From NCBI RefSeq assembly GCF_024494645.1, contig NZ_JANHDJ010000002.1:434001-498000 (forward strand): a DNA stretch of 64,000 nucleotides, read 5' to 3'. Numbering within the stretch: the first letter of the stretch is position 1; each line of letters opens with the position of its first letter. The notes under the pieces are model-generated. The model ran no database searches. It was not told where the DNA came from and worked only from the letters and a program-made list of their open reading frames with translations. The DNA comes from Halohasta litorea. Its GTDB lineage: Archaea; Halobacteriota; Halobacteria; Halobacteriales; Haloferacaceae. Positions 51,242 to 59,874 of this stretch are shown here, piece after piece. Made by a program: the position numbers and the translations under genes.

Positions 51242-52138
51242 TTAGACCTGTTCCATTGGGACACAGCAGACAGGCACTGCTGCGTGGCGGACGACCGATT
51301 CGGTGACGCTGCCGATCAGATACCGGTCGAGGCCGCTCCGGCCGTGAGTCCCCATCACGATCAGATCGACCTCGTGGTCCTCGCTGTAGGAGCCGATTAC
51401 GCGGGCGGGCGGTCCCGTGCCGAGCTCGGCGGTCACACCGATGCCAGCGTCGTGGGCCCGTTTGCGGATCGAATCCAGCGCCGCCTGTCCGGTCTCTTCG
51501 AGCGCATCGAACAGTACCATCATCCCGCCCTCGCCAGCGAACCGGGCCGTGTCGACCGAGTAGATCGAGTGGACGGTCCCGTCGTAGATGTCGGCCAGCG
51601 TGAGCCCCCAGTCGACGGCGGTCTCGGCGGCCTCGCTGCCGTCGGTCGGCAAGAGGATTTCCGAGTACTCAACCTCGACCCCGTCTACGGATGCCTGTGG
51701 TGGCACCAGTAGGACCGGGACGCTCGTGGTTCGGAGCACCTTTTCGGCGACGCTGCCGAGAACGAATCGTTTGAGCCCGCTCCGGCCGTGAGTCCCCATC
51801 ACGATCAGGTCGATCTCGTTGGCCCTGGCGTACTCGGTGATCGATTTGAACGGGCGGCCCCACTCGACGGCAGTAGTGACTGCCCCATCGAGGTGGGACT
51901 CAGCCAACTCCGCGACGGCGTCGGTTGCGCGGGTCGCTCTGGCCTCGAAGAGGCCCTTCGGGTCGGATTCGGCTTCGATGCGCGACAGCGAGGGGTTGAT
52001 TTCGACGGAGTCGACCACCGACAGCGTGTGGAGGTCGGCCCCCACGTCGGCCGCGAGACCGATCCCGTGACGGATGCCTGGCTCGGCCCCCTCGCTGCCG
52101 TCGGTCGGAACGAGAATCGAGTCGATCGAGTGGTCCAT
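51242..52138 (-). CDS. Two-domain universal stress protein (UspA)
   Basis: A 298-residue tandem Usp protein. Each half opens with a 'ILVPTDGSEGAEPG' or 'ILLPTDGSEAAETA' strand. Each ends with the ATP-binding pattern, 'VMGTHGRSGLKRFVLGSVAEKVLR' (about 110-133) and 'VMGTHGRSGLDRYLIGSVTESVVR' (about 258-281). Both nucleotide sites therefore look intact. Haloarchaea carry many such proteins; the partner process cannot be told from context. Confidence 0.93.
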   Translation of the reverse strand: MDHSIDSILVPTDGSEGAEPGIRHGIGLAADVGADLHTLSVVDSVEINPSLSRIEAESDPKGLFEARATRATDAVAELAESHLDGAVTTAVEWGRPFKSITEYARANEIDLIVMGTHGRSGLKRFVLGSVAEKVLRTTSVPVLLVPPQASVDGVEVEYSEILLPTDGSEAAETAVDWGLTLADIYDGTVHSIYSVDTARFAGEGGMMVLFDALEETGQAALDSIRKRAHDAGIGVTAELGTGPPARVIGSYSEDHEVDLIVMGTHGRSGLDRYLIGSVTESVVRHAAVPVCCVPMEQV

Positions 52139-52239
52139 AGGTCCTATTCGTCCATCTTCCCTTTAGTACTGCTTGCCGACGACGGGACGGTCATGTGTAG
52201 CTACGACTGAAGAATGACACGGCGTGGCTTCGGCTACCT

Positions 52240-52867
52240 ATGGCCGAAATCACTCGCCTCAGCGGTTGTCACGACTGGATTGAATCAGAATCTGTGGAGC
52301 GAGAGCGGACACCGAGCGAGCTGGTGAAGCTCGGGTTTCGACTCCATTTGGCTGAATTATCACTTTCGAATACTATATCAGAACTTTGGGTTTTCGGTGT
52401 CAAACGCTCACGAAAAGCGGTTCATAATTGGATTCAGACGGCAGATCTACAGCCCACCAGCGATGCGATTTCGGATCACATTGCGTTGGACGAGACGGTG
52501 ATCCAGGACAGTGCTCAGTAGTATTGGCTGTACCGGCGGCCGATATGCAGCGAACAAATTCTCCATTATACGCTGTTTACAACCATAACGACGGTATTGG
52601 CGCAGAAAATTTTGTGAGAACTCTGTGAGAAAGACGATGTTTCTGAGGTTGTATTTCCCGTCGGTCACGGGCATGTTATCAGTTGTATTGAATCGAGTAG
52701 GACTCCGATTTCAAACTGTTCACTATGGAAACCGGAATGCTGTCGAACATATATTTAAAGAAATATATCAGCGAACGCCTTTGTTTAGCAATAGTTTCAG
52801 CCATATCGATCCGACAACCGCAGAAACAAGGCTACAATCGTCCGCAGCTTGTATGGGATTCGCGTAA
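52240..52867 (+). pseudogene. Decayed IS6-family transposase
   Basis: The first 93 codons (MAEITRLSGCHDWIESESVERERTP and on to 'ALDETVIQ' with the first catalytic Asp) match the N-terminal half of haloarchaeal IS6-family (ISH14/ISH15-like) transposases. A stop at 52519-52521 is followed by further homologous pieces in shifted frames: 'YWLYRRPI', 'LHYTLFTTITTVLAQKIL', then 'GLRFQTVHYGNRNAVEHIFKEIYQRT' with the final catalytic Glu. The second catalytic Asp (usually in VDG) is lost. At least one stop and two frameshifts disable it. No terminal inverted repeats were found. Confidence 0.85.
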
Positions 52868-53162
52868 CCAAACACGATGGGCAGGCGGGAGAACCCGTTT
52901 GCCCGCCGCCAAGGAAGGCTGTATGGGGCACTGATCTTCTCAAAGCCGGTCCTCTGTCTCTGGATCTATTGACCAACATTGCGTACAGTTGATCAAGCGG
53001 GAGTTAATCGAGTCGTTTGTCGAGGGTACCGATATGTTCAAAAAGGCAAGCGATTTCGGACAGAAATCACTCAGTAAACGCTACACCTCACCTTGCAACC
53101 GGATCTGAACACCTCGCAAACGGAGAAATAATTTTTTTATACAAGGTGGTGTATGATTAATC
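52868..53162. other. Region between IS remnant and dhaK
   Basis: About 295 bases. It contains a GC-rich hairpin (52879-52889 with 52894-52904, a four-base loop, two G-U pairs). Short coding-like fragments follow around 52930-53107 ('ELIESFVEGTDMFKKASDFGQ') that may be a decayed gene. The right end holds the dhaK TATA element. Confidence 0.4.
53132..53142 (+). promoter_or_regulatory. TATA box of dhaK
   Basis: TTTTTTTATAC, centred about 26 nt upstream of ATG 53163, the spacing of a leaderless haloarchaeal transcript. Confidence 0.6.
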
Positions 53163-54161
53163 ATGAAAAAGCTGGTCAACGATCCTGAGGACGTAGTCGA
53201 CGAGATGCTCGACGGACTGGTCGCTGAGCGACCGGACGCACTGCGGCGGGTCCCGGACTCGAATATAATCGTCAGAGAAGACGCACCGGTTGAGAACAAA
53301 GTCGCGGTGACAAGCGGCGGTGGGAGCGGTCACGAACCGGCGTTCGCGGGCTACATCGGCGAGGGGTTCCTCGACGGTGCGGCCTCGGGCGAGGTGTTCA
53401 CCTCCCCGACACCTGATATGTTCGAGACACTGGTCGAGTCCGTCGACGCCGGAGCGGGCGTGGTCGTCATCATCAACAACTACGAGGGCGATATCATGAA
53501 CCTCGAAACGGCGGTCGAGATGATCGAGATGGAGACCGACACGGCCATCGAGACGGTCATCGTGGACGACGACGTGGCGGTCGAGGACTCCGAGTACACG
53601 ACGGGCCGACGTGGGGTCGCTGGCGCAACGTTCGCGCTCAAAGTAGCGGGGGCCAAAGCCGCAGAGGGGGCCGACCTGGAGACGGTCGCCGAGACGACGC
53701 GGGCGGCTATCGACCGAATCGGGACGATGAGCATGGCACTGACTCCCTGCGTGACCCCCGAAAAGGGCGAACCCACATTTACCCTCGGCGACGACGAGAT
53801 GGAGATCGGCATCGGTCTCCACGGCGAACCCGGCGTCGAGCGCACCGAGATCGCGAGCGCAGACGAGATCACCGACCGGCTCGTCGACGGGGTGCTCGAA
53901 GACTTAGACCCCTCCGGCGAGGTCGCAACCATTGTCAACGGGACGGGCGGAACGCCGCTGATGGAACTGTATGTCGTCAACCGACGGCTCCAGGAGCGTC
54001 TCGACGACGCGGGACTTGACCACTGGGATGCGTTGGTCGGCGAGTATATGACCTCCCTCGATATGTGCGGGTGCTCGGTGACGGTGATGGATGTCAACGA
54101 GGAGTTCAAGCGACTGCTTTCGGCCCCAGCAGACTCCCCCGGGATGACAGTGCCCGAGTAA
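53163..54161 (+). CDS. dhaK: Dihydroxyacetone kinase subunit K
   Basis: A 332-residue protein of normal DhaK length. The N-terminal signature 'KKLVNDPEDVVDEMLDGL' and 'TSGGGSGHEPAFAGYIGEGFLDGAASGEVFTSP' (about 55-87) is followed by 'INNYEGDIMNLE'. The substrate-binding His is in 'EIGIGLHGEPGV' near 219. In the PTS-dependent system DhaK binds dihydroxyacetone covalently, and DhaL-ADP with DhaM supplies the phosphate. No DhaL or DhaM gene follows; a non-coding or decayed stretch comes instead. The partner must be elsewhere or the system is incomplete. Confidence 0.93.
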   Translation: MKKLVNDPEDVVDEMLDGLVAERPDALRRVPDSNIIVREDAPVENKVAVTSGGGSGHEPAFAGYIGEGFLDGAASGEVFTSPTPDMFETLVESVDAGAGVVVIINNYEGDIMNLETAVEMIEMETDTAIETVIVDDDVAVEDSEYTTGRRGVAGATFALKVAGAKAAEGADLETVAETTRAAIDRIGTMSMALTPCVTPEKGEPTFTLGDDEMEIGIGLHGEPGVERTEIASADEITDRLVDGVLEDLDPSGEVATIVNGTGGTPLMELYVVNRRLQERLDDAGLDHWDALVGEYMTSLDMCGCSVTVMDVNEEFKRLLSAPADSPGMTVPE

Positions 54162-54740
54162 ACTACTCCTTGATACTGTTACCACGAGGCAGCGGTCGGA
54201 TCTTTACTTCCGGACAGGCCACGAAACCTCCACCGTCTACCACGAACCGGTCGTGCTCGATGCCAGTGTCAATGCTGTCCGATGGACGATCCCGCAAACG
54301 GACCGGACACAGTTTCGGACGACACTATCTCGACCGAGTCGCTGGAATAAGTCGGTAAACCGTGGTGACTCGTCTCAGTCACTTGTTCGGTATTTACGAA
54401 CGAGTTAACTCGTTTACGGAACTGTATCCAGCTAACGAACAGCGATCCATTACAGTAGTAAATCGCCTATATGGACGTGTAACGCCATAGATAGCTGTTA
54501 CCCAGAGGTTTGGGTTTCAGTAATATTACATCGTTATGTGTGTAATGTTTTCTGTGAGTGTATTGGGTTGTTACCTTTGGTATTCGGTATCTCAGAACAG
54601 TATCGAAATCGCAAACTAGTTTTCGGTATTTTTCGGTTGGTCGACGAGCATAGTTCTCGCTACCGTATTGATTTGGAACTGTCATATGTCTCCAAGAAAA
54701 GCATAAATAGCAGACTACGTAATCGGTGAACTGGTTACAA
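54162..54740. other. Decayed-gene and AT-rich region downstream of dhaK
   Basis: About 580 bases. An open frame from about 54165 to TAA 54409, without a good start, reads '...SDLYFRTGHETSTVYHEPVV', then 'NAVRWTIPQTDRTQF' and 'RTTLSRPSRWNK'. It looks like the C-terminal remnant of a real protein of unknown family. The right half (54420-54740) is AT-rich and ends with GCATAAATAG (54701-54710), the probable promoter of the aldolase gene. Confidence 0.45.
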
Positions 54741-55529
54741 ATGGTAGAAACGTTAGCAAGCGGCGTTGTTGTTGCGCTCGATCACGGACTGCATTGGGGA
54801 GAATTCGATGGATTCGAGGATCGAGAGGAGACTCTCAAGGCCGTTCTCGACGGTGAACCGGACGGTATCCTTGCGAGTGTCCCGTTCTTCGAACAGTATG
54901 CTGATGTCTTCGAGTCGTACCCTTCGGTGTATCAGATCGGGACCGTCGACGTGATCCACGATTCGACGATTCCGGGCCATCAGGGTGATGCGGAAATCCA
55001 CCGACAGGCGTTTAGTCTTGATCGCGCTGCCGAGGCAGGAGTGGATGCGGTCAAGGCGTGTCTCATCTATGGCCGATCGAATGCCTCCGTGTTGGGTGAC
55101 AACCTCGAGTTCGTATCGAAGCTTACCGGTGAGGGACGTAACTACGATCTCTCAGTCATGGTCGAGCCGACACTGTGGGGGCCGCAGATCCCCGACGATT
55201 TGGATGCAGAGTTAATCGCAAACGCTGCCCGAATTGGATCAGAGCTCGGACCGGATATGCTGAAACTGTACTATCCCAACGATCCGGACGCCTTCGGGGC
55301 GGTTGTCAGTAACGCACCGTACCCAGTATTCGTCGCAGGAGGCCCCAAGGCGGATACCACGTCGGCCGTTCTTGAGATGACCAGTGAAATCGTCGGAACC
55401 GGTGCTGCGGGGATCACCTACGGGCGTAATGTGTGGCAACACGACGATCCGACGGCGCTCGTCGCTGCACTTTCTGATATTGTCAACGATGGAGCACTGC
55501 CTGCAGAAACGGAACAATATTTCAATTAG
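54741..55529 (+). CDS. Class I aldolase (DeoC/LacD/FbaB-type)
   Basis: A 262-residue TIM-barrel aldolase from ATG 54741. It has 'VVALDHGLHWGEFDGFED' at the N-terminus, 'GVDAVKACLIYG' (about 109-120) with a central Lys, and 'MVEPTLWGP'. The probable Schiff-base Lys is in 'DMLKLYYPND' (near 178), and 'PVFVAGGPKADTTS' with 'GAAGITYGRNVWQH' form the phosphate-binding end. This is the pattern of archaeal fructose-bisphosphate and related aldolases. With DhaK, the FGGY kinase and the HAD phosphatase it suggests cleavage of a sugar or polyol phosphate to dihydroxyacetone phosphate. The true substrate is unknown. Codon use is AT-richer than in the glycan locus. Confidence 0.84.
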   Translation: MVETLASGVVVALDHGLHWGEFDGFEDREETLKAVLDGEPDGILASVPFFEQYADVFESYPSVYQIGTVDVIHDSTIPGHQGDAEIHRQAFSLDRAAEAGVDAVKACLIYGRSNASVLGDNLEFVSKLTGEGRNYDLSVMVEPTLWGPQIPDDLDAELIANAARIGSELGPDMLKLYYPNDPDAFGAVVSNAPYPVFVAGGPKADTTSAVLEMTSEIVGTGAAGITYGRNVWQHDDPTALVAALSDIVNDGALPAETEQYFN

Positions 55530-55673
55530 AATCGGTTTTCGTTGCCGAACATCGTCAAACGAGGTCGAAACCATAACTGACCGAACTATCACGGACAACA
55601 CATTATTCAGGAAAAATAAGGATATACTATTATGTAGCCGGAATGTTACGGTAACAATGAGGTGCTCTAATAC

Positions 55674-57158
55674 ATGGTAATCGGTGCTATCGACCAAGGA
55701 ACTGCTGCAACGAAGTTTTACTTGTTCGATCGACAGGGTGATATCGTCGGATCCGCATCAAAGGATCACGAACAGATCTATCCAGCGCCCCGCAAGGTCG
55801 AACACGATGCGACGGAGATTTGGCAGAATACAAAGGATGTCATGATGGAGGTTCTCGAGTCGACGGGGACCGATCCAACTGAACTGGACGGCATCGGCAT
55901 TACGAACCAACGCGAGACGACGATCATCTGGGATCGAGAGACCGGCGAACCGATACACAATGCGATTGTCTGGCAGGACAAGCGGACGATCGATCGTATT
56001 GAACAGCTTATTGAGGACGGCTGGGAAGAGAAAATCAGGGAAACAACCGGGCTCGAACCGGATCCGTTCTTCTCGGCCGGAGAGATCGAATGGATCCTTT
56101 CCAACGTCGATGGGGCACAACAGCGGGCTGAGAACGGCGAAATCCTCTTCGGGAATATCGATACGTGGCTCACGTGGAACCTCACCGGCGAACACGTAAC
56201 CGACGTCACGAATGCCTCCCGCACAATGTTGTTCGATCTCGAAACACTCGACTGGGACGACGAACTACTGACCGAGTTCGGGGTTCCCCGCGAGATCCTC
56301 CCGGAGGTTCAGCCGTCGATCAACGAGGAGTATCACGGAACGACCGATGCCGACGGGTTCCTCGGTACGGAGGTTCCAATCAGTGGTATCCTCGGTGATC
56401 AACAGGCAGCACTGTTCGGACAAGCGCGGTTCGAACCCGGCGAGATAAAACACACCGTCGGAACCTCGTGTGTCATGCAGATGAATATCGGCACCGAGGC
56501 GACGATCAGCGAACACGGATTAAATACGACCGTTGCCTATCAACGCACCGGCGAGGACCCCATTTATGCACTCGAAGGGGAAATCTTCACAGGTGGTCAG
56601 GCGCTGGCGTGGTTGGAAGAGATTGGTGTGGTTGACGACGTTGCCAATACGGCTGACCTCGCGCGCTCGGCAGAGTCCTCAAGGGACGTATTCTTCGTTC
56701 CGACGTTCCAGGGGCTTGCGACACCGTACTGGGACCCGGCCGCTCGCGGTGCCATCTTCGGCCTCGAACGCGGAACGAGTCGTGAATCCGTTATCAGGGC
56801 GGCACTCGATGGGATCGCCTACCGAACCAGAGACGCTATCGACGCGCTGAAAGCCACCAGCGGGCTGTCGATCGATAGTATTCGCATCGATGGCGGGATG
56901 GCGAAAAACGACTACCTCTGTCAGCGAATGTCGGATGTAACCGATGCTACCGTTGACCGACCGGAAGTGCTAGAAACCACAGCACTCGGAGTCGCCTACG
57001 CTGCAGGGCTCGCCGTCGGCGTCTGGCCAGATACGAAGACCCTTCGAAACCACTGGAAGCTGGCCCATCGGTTCGAACCGCAAGTAGATTCAACCGAGAT
57101 TCAGGCGCAGTACGAGCAGTGGGAGGACGCCGTCGACCTTTCGCGTCAGTGGTCGTGA
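55674..57158 (+). CDS. glpK: Glycerol kinase-like FGGY carbohydrate kinase
   Basis: A 494-residue kinase. The N-terminal phosphate motif is 'IGAIDQGTAATKFYLFDRQG' (3-22; the usual GTTSTR is GTAATK). 'GITNQRETTIIWDRETGEPIHNAIVWQD' is the GlpK signature. 'ISGILGDQQAALFGQ' and 'HTVGTSCVMQMNIG' follow near 241-275, and the C-terminal adenosine site 'RIDGGMAKNDYLCQ' lies near 402-415. It is likely glycerol kinase, but another triose or polyol substrate is possible given the aldolase neighbour. It shows less extreme GC codon bias than the flanking chromosome. Confidence 0.88.
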   Translation: MVIGAIDQGTAATKFYLFDRQGDIVGSASKDHEQIYPAPRKVEHDATEIWQNTKDVMMEVLESTGTDPTELDGIGITNQRETTIIWDRETGEPIHNAIVWQDKRTIDRIEQLIEDGWEEKIRETTGLEPDPFFSAGEIEWILSNVDGAQQRAENGEILFGNIDTWLTWNLTGEHVTDVTNASRTMLFDLETLDWDDELLTEFGVPREILPEVQPSINEEYHGTTDADGFLGTEVPISGILGDQQAALFGQARFEPGEIKHTVGTSCVMQMNIGTEATISEHGLNTTVAYQRTGEDPIYALEGEIFTGGQALAWLEEIGVVDDVANTADLARSAESSRDVFFVPTFQGLATPYWDPAARGAIFGLERGTSRESVIRAALDGIAYRTRDAIDALKATSGLSIDSIRIDGGMAKNDYLCQRMSDVTDATVDRPEVLETTALGVAYAAGLAVGVWPDTKTLRNHWKLAHRFEPQVDSTEIQAQYEQWEDAVDLSRQWS

Positions 57159-57275
57159 ACCACGGCCACAACCAGTTATTACGTCAGCCCGCTTCAACCC
57201 ATACCCGAGTCGACGTGTGTAGTGCCATCAGATCAAACCACGAGGTTCATACTTTAGAACACGAACGTAGATGTA

Positions 57276-57923
57276 ATGGTAACCGTAGTGCTGTTTGATA
57301 TGGATGGGGTCCTCGTCGACTCCGAACGGTATTGGGAGCGCCATTGGGAACAACAGGTCTTCCCACGAGTCCAGTCCGGTGAACCGGTAATCGATGATAT
57401 CACTGGACGTAGTATTCAAGATATTATTACCGTTCTCGATTCCGAGTACGGACTCCCGGTTGCGGTCGATACGTTCCAGGAAGAAATCGAAGCATTCGCA
57501 GACGAGATGTACCGGGAGAAAGCAACTGTAACTCCCGGTATGGAATCGCTGTTCGCAGGACTCCAAGATCGTGGTCTAACAGTCGCCGTCGTGTCGTCGG
57601 CCCTCAACCGATGGATCGCTCATGTTATCGAACACTCCGAACTGAATCCGGCGATTACCGTTAGTGCAGAGGATATCGACGCACCAAGTAAGCCGAATCC
57701 GGCGATATATACCCATGCGATGGACCGTCTCGGCGTCGATCCATCGGAGTGTCTCGTCGTTGAAGACTCGGTCCAAGGGGTGAAAGCAGGGAACCGGGCA
57801 GATACAACAGTGATTCGATATCAGTGCAATCAGCGTGCCGATCCGATTCCTGAATCGGACTATGTCGCGGAGAACATTACTGAACTCCGTGAAAAAATAG
57901 TACAGTTGAGTAACGAAGCGTAG
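57276..57923 (+). CDS. HAD-superfamily phosphatase
   Basis: A 215-residue protein with all HAD motifs. Motif I is 'VVLFDMDGVLVDSE' (nucleophile Asp8 and Asp10), motif II the Ser of 'VAVVSSALNR' near 110, motif III Lys in 'APSKPNPAIY' near 143, and motif IV 'VVEDSVQGVKAG' near 166. The cap lies between about 15 and 85, as in beta-phosphoglucomutase/phosphoglycolate phosphatase relatives. It follows the FGGY kinase in the same direction and may dephosphorylate a sugar or triose phosphate. Confidence 0.88.
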   Translation: MVTVVLFDMDGVLVDSERYWERHWEQQVFPRVQSGEPVIDDITGRSIQDIITVLDSEYGLPVAVDTFQEEIEAFADEMYREKATVTPGMESLFAGLQDRGLTVAVVSSALNRWIAHVIEHSELNPAITVSAEDIDAPSKPNPAIYTHAMDRLGVDPSECLVVEDSVQGVKAGNRADTTVIRYQCNQRADPIPESDYVAENITELREKIVQLSNEA

Positions 57924-58359
57924 AGACAGAATACGATCTAGTTAAGTCAGTTCGAGATGTGAGCTGGTAGGTTCAGAGGGCGGATCTACAGCCCGCCAGC
58001 GATGTGATCCCGGCATCAATCGTCATACCATGGTCCCTATGGACCGACAATTTTCCGACGTGGATATCGATACTTCGGAGCGACTGTTCCGCCGATGAGG
58101 GCTGGAGCCACTTTTGTTCCTGGATTCACGGTGCGACGAACCCGACTAGCCGACACCCACCCAATTGGCGGTCCTGTGTGCTCTTGCCAGCTGGCTGCCG
58201 ATGGTTGGAGCCTTTTTCAACCGTCTGAGACTCTCTCTAAATTTGTATTCTTTTGGGCGGATAACAGCATTTGATGACTATCTCGTAATTATATCTGTAT
58301 TTTGCCCACCCGATGATTTATAATGATTAAAAGCAATAGTTACTCAAGGGCAGTACTAC
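57924..58359. other. Region with second IS6-like fragment before the fdh operon
   Basis: About 436 bases. Bases 57975-58007 closely match the transposase remnant at 52441-52470 (encoding 'ADLQPASD'). After that no transposase homology is evident, although an open frame continues to about 58228. The right end is AT-rich with ATTTATAAT (about 58314-58322), a likely promoter of the formate dehydrogenase operon. Confidence 0.45.
57975..58007 (+). mobile_element. Short IS6-family transposase fragment
   Basis: The stretch containing GATCTACAGCCC and CCAGCGATG matches 52441-52470 with about three mismatches and encodes the same 'ADLQP-SD' piece. It is only a relic; no ends were recognised. Confidence 0.5.
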
Positions 58360-59874
58360 ATGACAGACATCATAACAAATAACGAGCCGATTATTCGGAT
58401 CTCGGAGTCCGGTCTCCGACGGAGCGATCCACAACGAGGTGCAGATACCGACGGGATCGTCGTCAACGTCGGCTCGACAGGTGTGACCGCGATAGAGCCA
58501 CTACTAACGGTAACCCACGCCGGAGCAACGTCCTTTTATACACGGTGTTCGCCGGATGCGGTCGCGGAGATCGTCGAACGTGTCGATGACACTGCCGACG
58601 GCGTGGCCGCTCCCGGCGACCGAACGCAGCCCGAGCCGGAAGCCGTCGTCGGCCACGACCCAACCACGGCCCGGCTCCCGATACCACCGTTGGCGGGGTT
58701 CGATACGGGCGTGCGTACGGTTCTCGGTGGTTGTGGGTGGCGTCGACCGACGAACCCGGCCGATCACGAGGCTGCAGGCGGGTTCGAGGCACCCGAGCCC
58801 GAGACTGTCCTGGAGATCGGAGCCACGCTCCGCGGTCGTGGCTGGGGCGATCTGTGCCACGACGCACCTCTCGCCGAGACGTGGGAGACCGTCCTGGAGG
58901 CCGATGGCAACACAGCGATCGTCGTCAACGCCCACGGAGCCGACCCGGACAGACTGCTGTTGGAGAGTGCCCCCTTCGAGGTGCTCGACGGGGCCGCCGC
59001 CCTCGCCCGCACTGTCGAGGCCCACAGTCTCATCGTGTATGCCTCGGAGACCGACGAGCACGCCGTCGAGACCGTTCGGGAGGCTGCGGCGAACTATCCG
59101 GAGCTCCCGGTTCCGGTCGATGTGGTGACTGGCCCCGCGGAGTACCGGGCTGCCGAGCCGACGATGGCACTCGAAGCGATCGAAGGCAACCACCGCCTGG
59201 AGGCCCGGCTTCGGCCACCGGGTCCCGAAGCAGTCGGGCTCCACGGCCAACCGACGCTGATCCATACCCCACGAACACTCGCCCAACTCGCAGTTGGGCT
59301 TCGAGACGGAGGGCCCCCGAACACCCGACTGTTGACGGTGACAGGTGATGTCGACGCACCAGCGACGGTCGAACTGCCCGAAACTGACACCCTCGGCGAC
59401 GTTCTCGATGCCGTCAATATGGATGGCACACTCAAGGCCGCCCGCGTCGGCGGTCGGTTCGGCGGGCTGACCAGCGATCTCGACGTGGCCGTCGACCCCG
59501 AGTCGCTGGCGGCTGCGGATCTCGGTACCGAGGGATCGGTCCATCTCCTCGCGGACGACCGGTGTATCGTCGAGTTCGTCGGGAAAACGGCCCGCTTTAG
59601 CTCCGAAGCGAACTGCGGTCGCTGTGTCCCCTGTCGGGAGGGAACCACACAACTCGCAGGACTCCTCCGGCAGATCTACGACGGGAGCTACACGCCCGGC
59701 AAGATCGAGGAGCTGGTTCGCGTGATGTCTACGTCGAGCATCTGCGAGTTTGGCGTACAGGCAGGTCGACCGGTCCGAACCGCCATGACCGAGTTCGAAG
59801 CGGAATTCGAGGCCCACGCCGACGGCCACTGTCCGGCCGGGCGCTGTCTCGATCCACTGGAGGCCTCAGTATGA
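58360..59874 (+). CDS. NuoF-like subunit of a formate dehydrogenase complex
   Basis: A 504-residue protein. The C-terminal third has the NuoF 4Fe-4S domain: 'EANCGRCVPCREGTTQ' near 420, then 'STSSICEFG' and a closing CPAGRC pair. 'EPTMALEAIEGNHRLEARLRPPGPEAVGLHGQPTLIHT' aligns with the flavoprotein core. The FMN-site motif GRGGAGFPTG reads GRGWGDLCHD (159-168), so the flavin/NADH site looks altered. It would normally pass electrons between NAD(H) and the Fe-S subunit. The next gene overlaps by 4 nt (ATGA). Confidence 0.85.
   Translation: MTDIITNNEPIIRISESGLRRSDPQRGADTDGIVVNVGSTGVTAIEPLLTVTHAGATSFYTRCSPDAVAEIVERVDDTADGVAAPGDRTQPEPEAVVGHDPTTARLPIPPLAGFDTGVRTVLGGCGWRRPTNPADHEAAGGFEAPEPETVLEIGATLRGRGWGDLCHDAPLAETWETVLEADGNTAIVVNAHGADPDRLLLESAPFEVLDGAAALARTVEAHSLIVYASETDEHAVETVREAAANYPELPVPVDVVTGPAEYRAAEPTMALEAIEGNHRLEARLRPPGPEAVGLHGQPTLIHTPRTLAQLAVGLRDGGPPNTRLLTVTGDVDAPATVELPETDTLGDVLDAVNMDGTLKAARVGGRFGGLTSDLDVAVDPESLAAADLGTEGSVHLLADDRCIVEFVGKTARFSSEANCGRCVPCREGTTQLAGLLRQIYDGSYTPGKIEELVRVMSTSSICEFGVQAGRPVRTAMTEFEAEFEAHADGHCPAGRCLDPLEASV

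Noticed and set aside
58371-58380. ATAACAAAT copy of the glycan-locus motif
   Set aside because: It lies inside the first codons of the NuoF-like gene, lacks the GC end of the consensus, and is far from the locus; most likely chance in an Asn/Ile-rich start.
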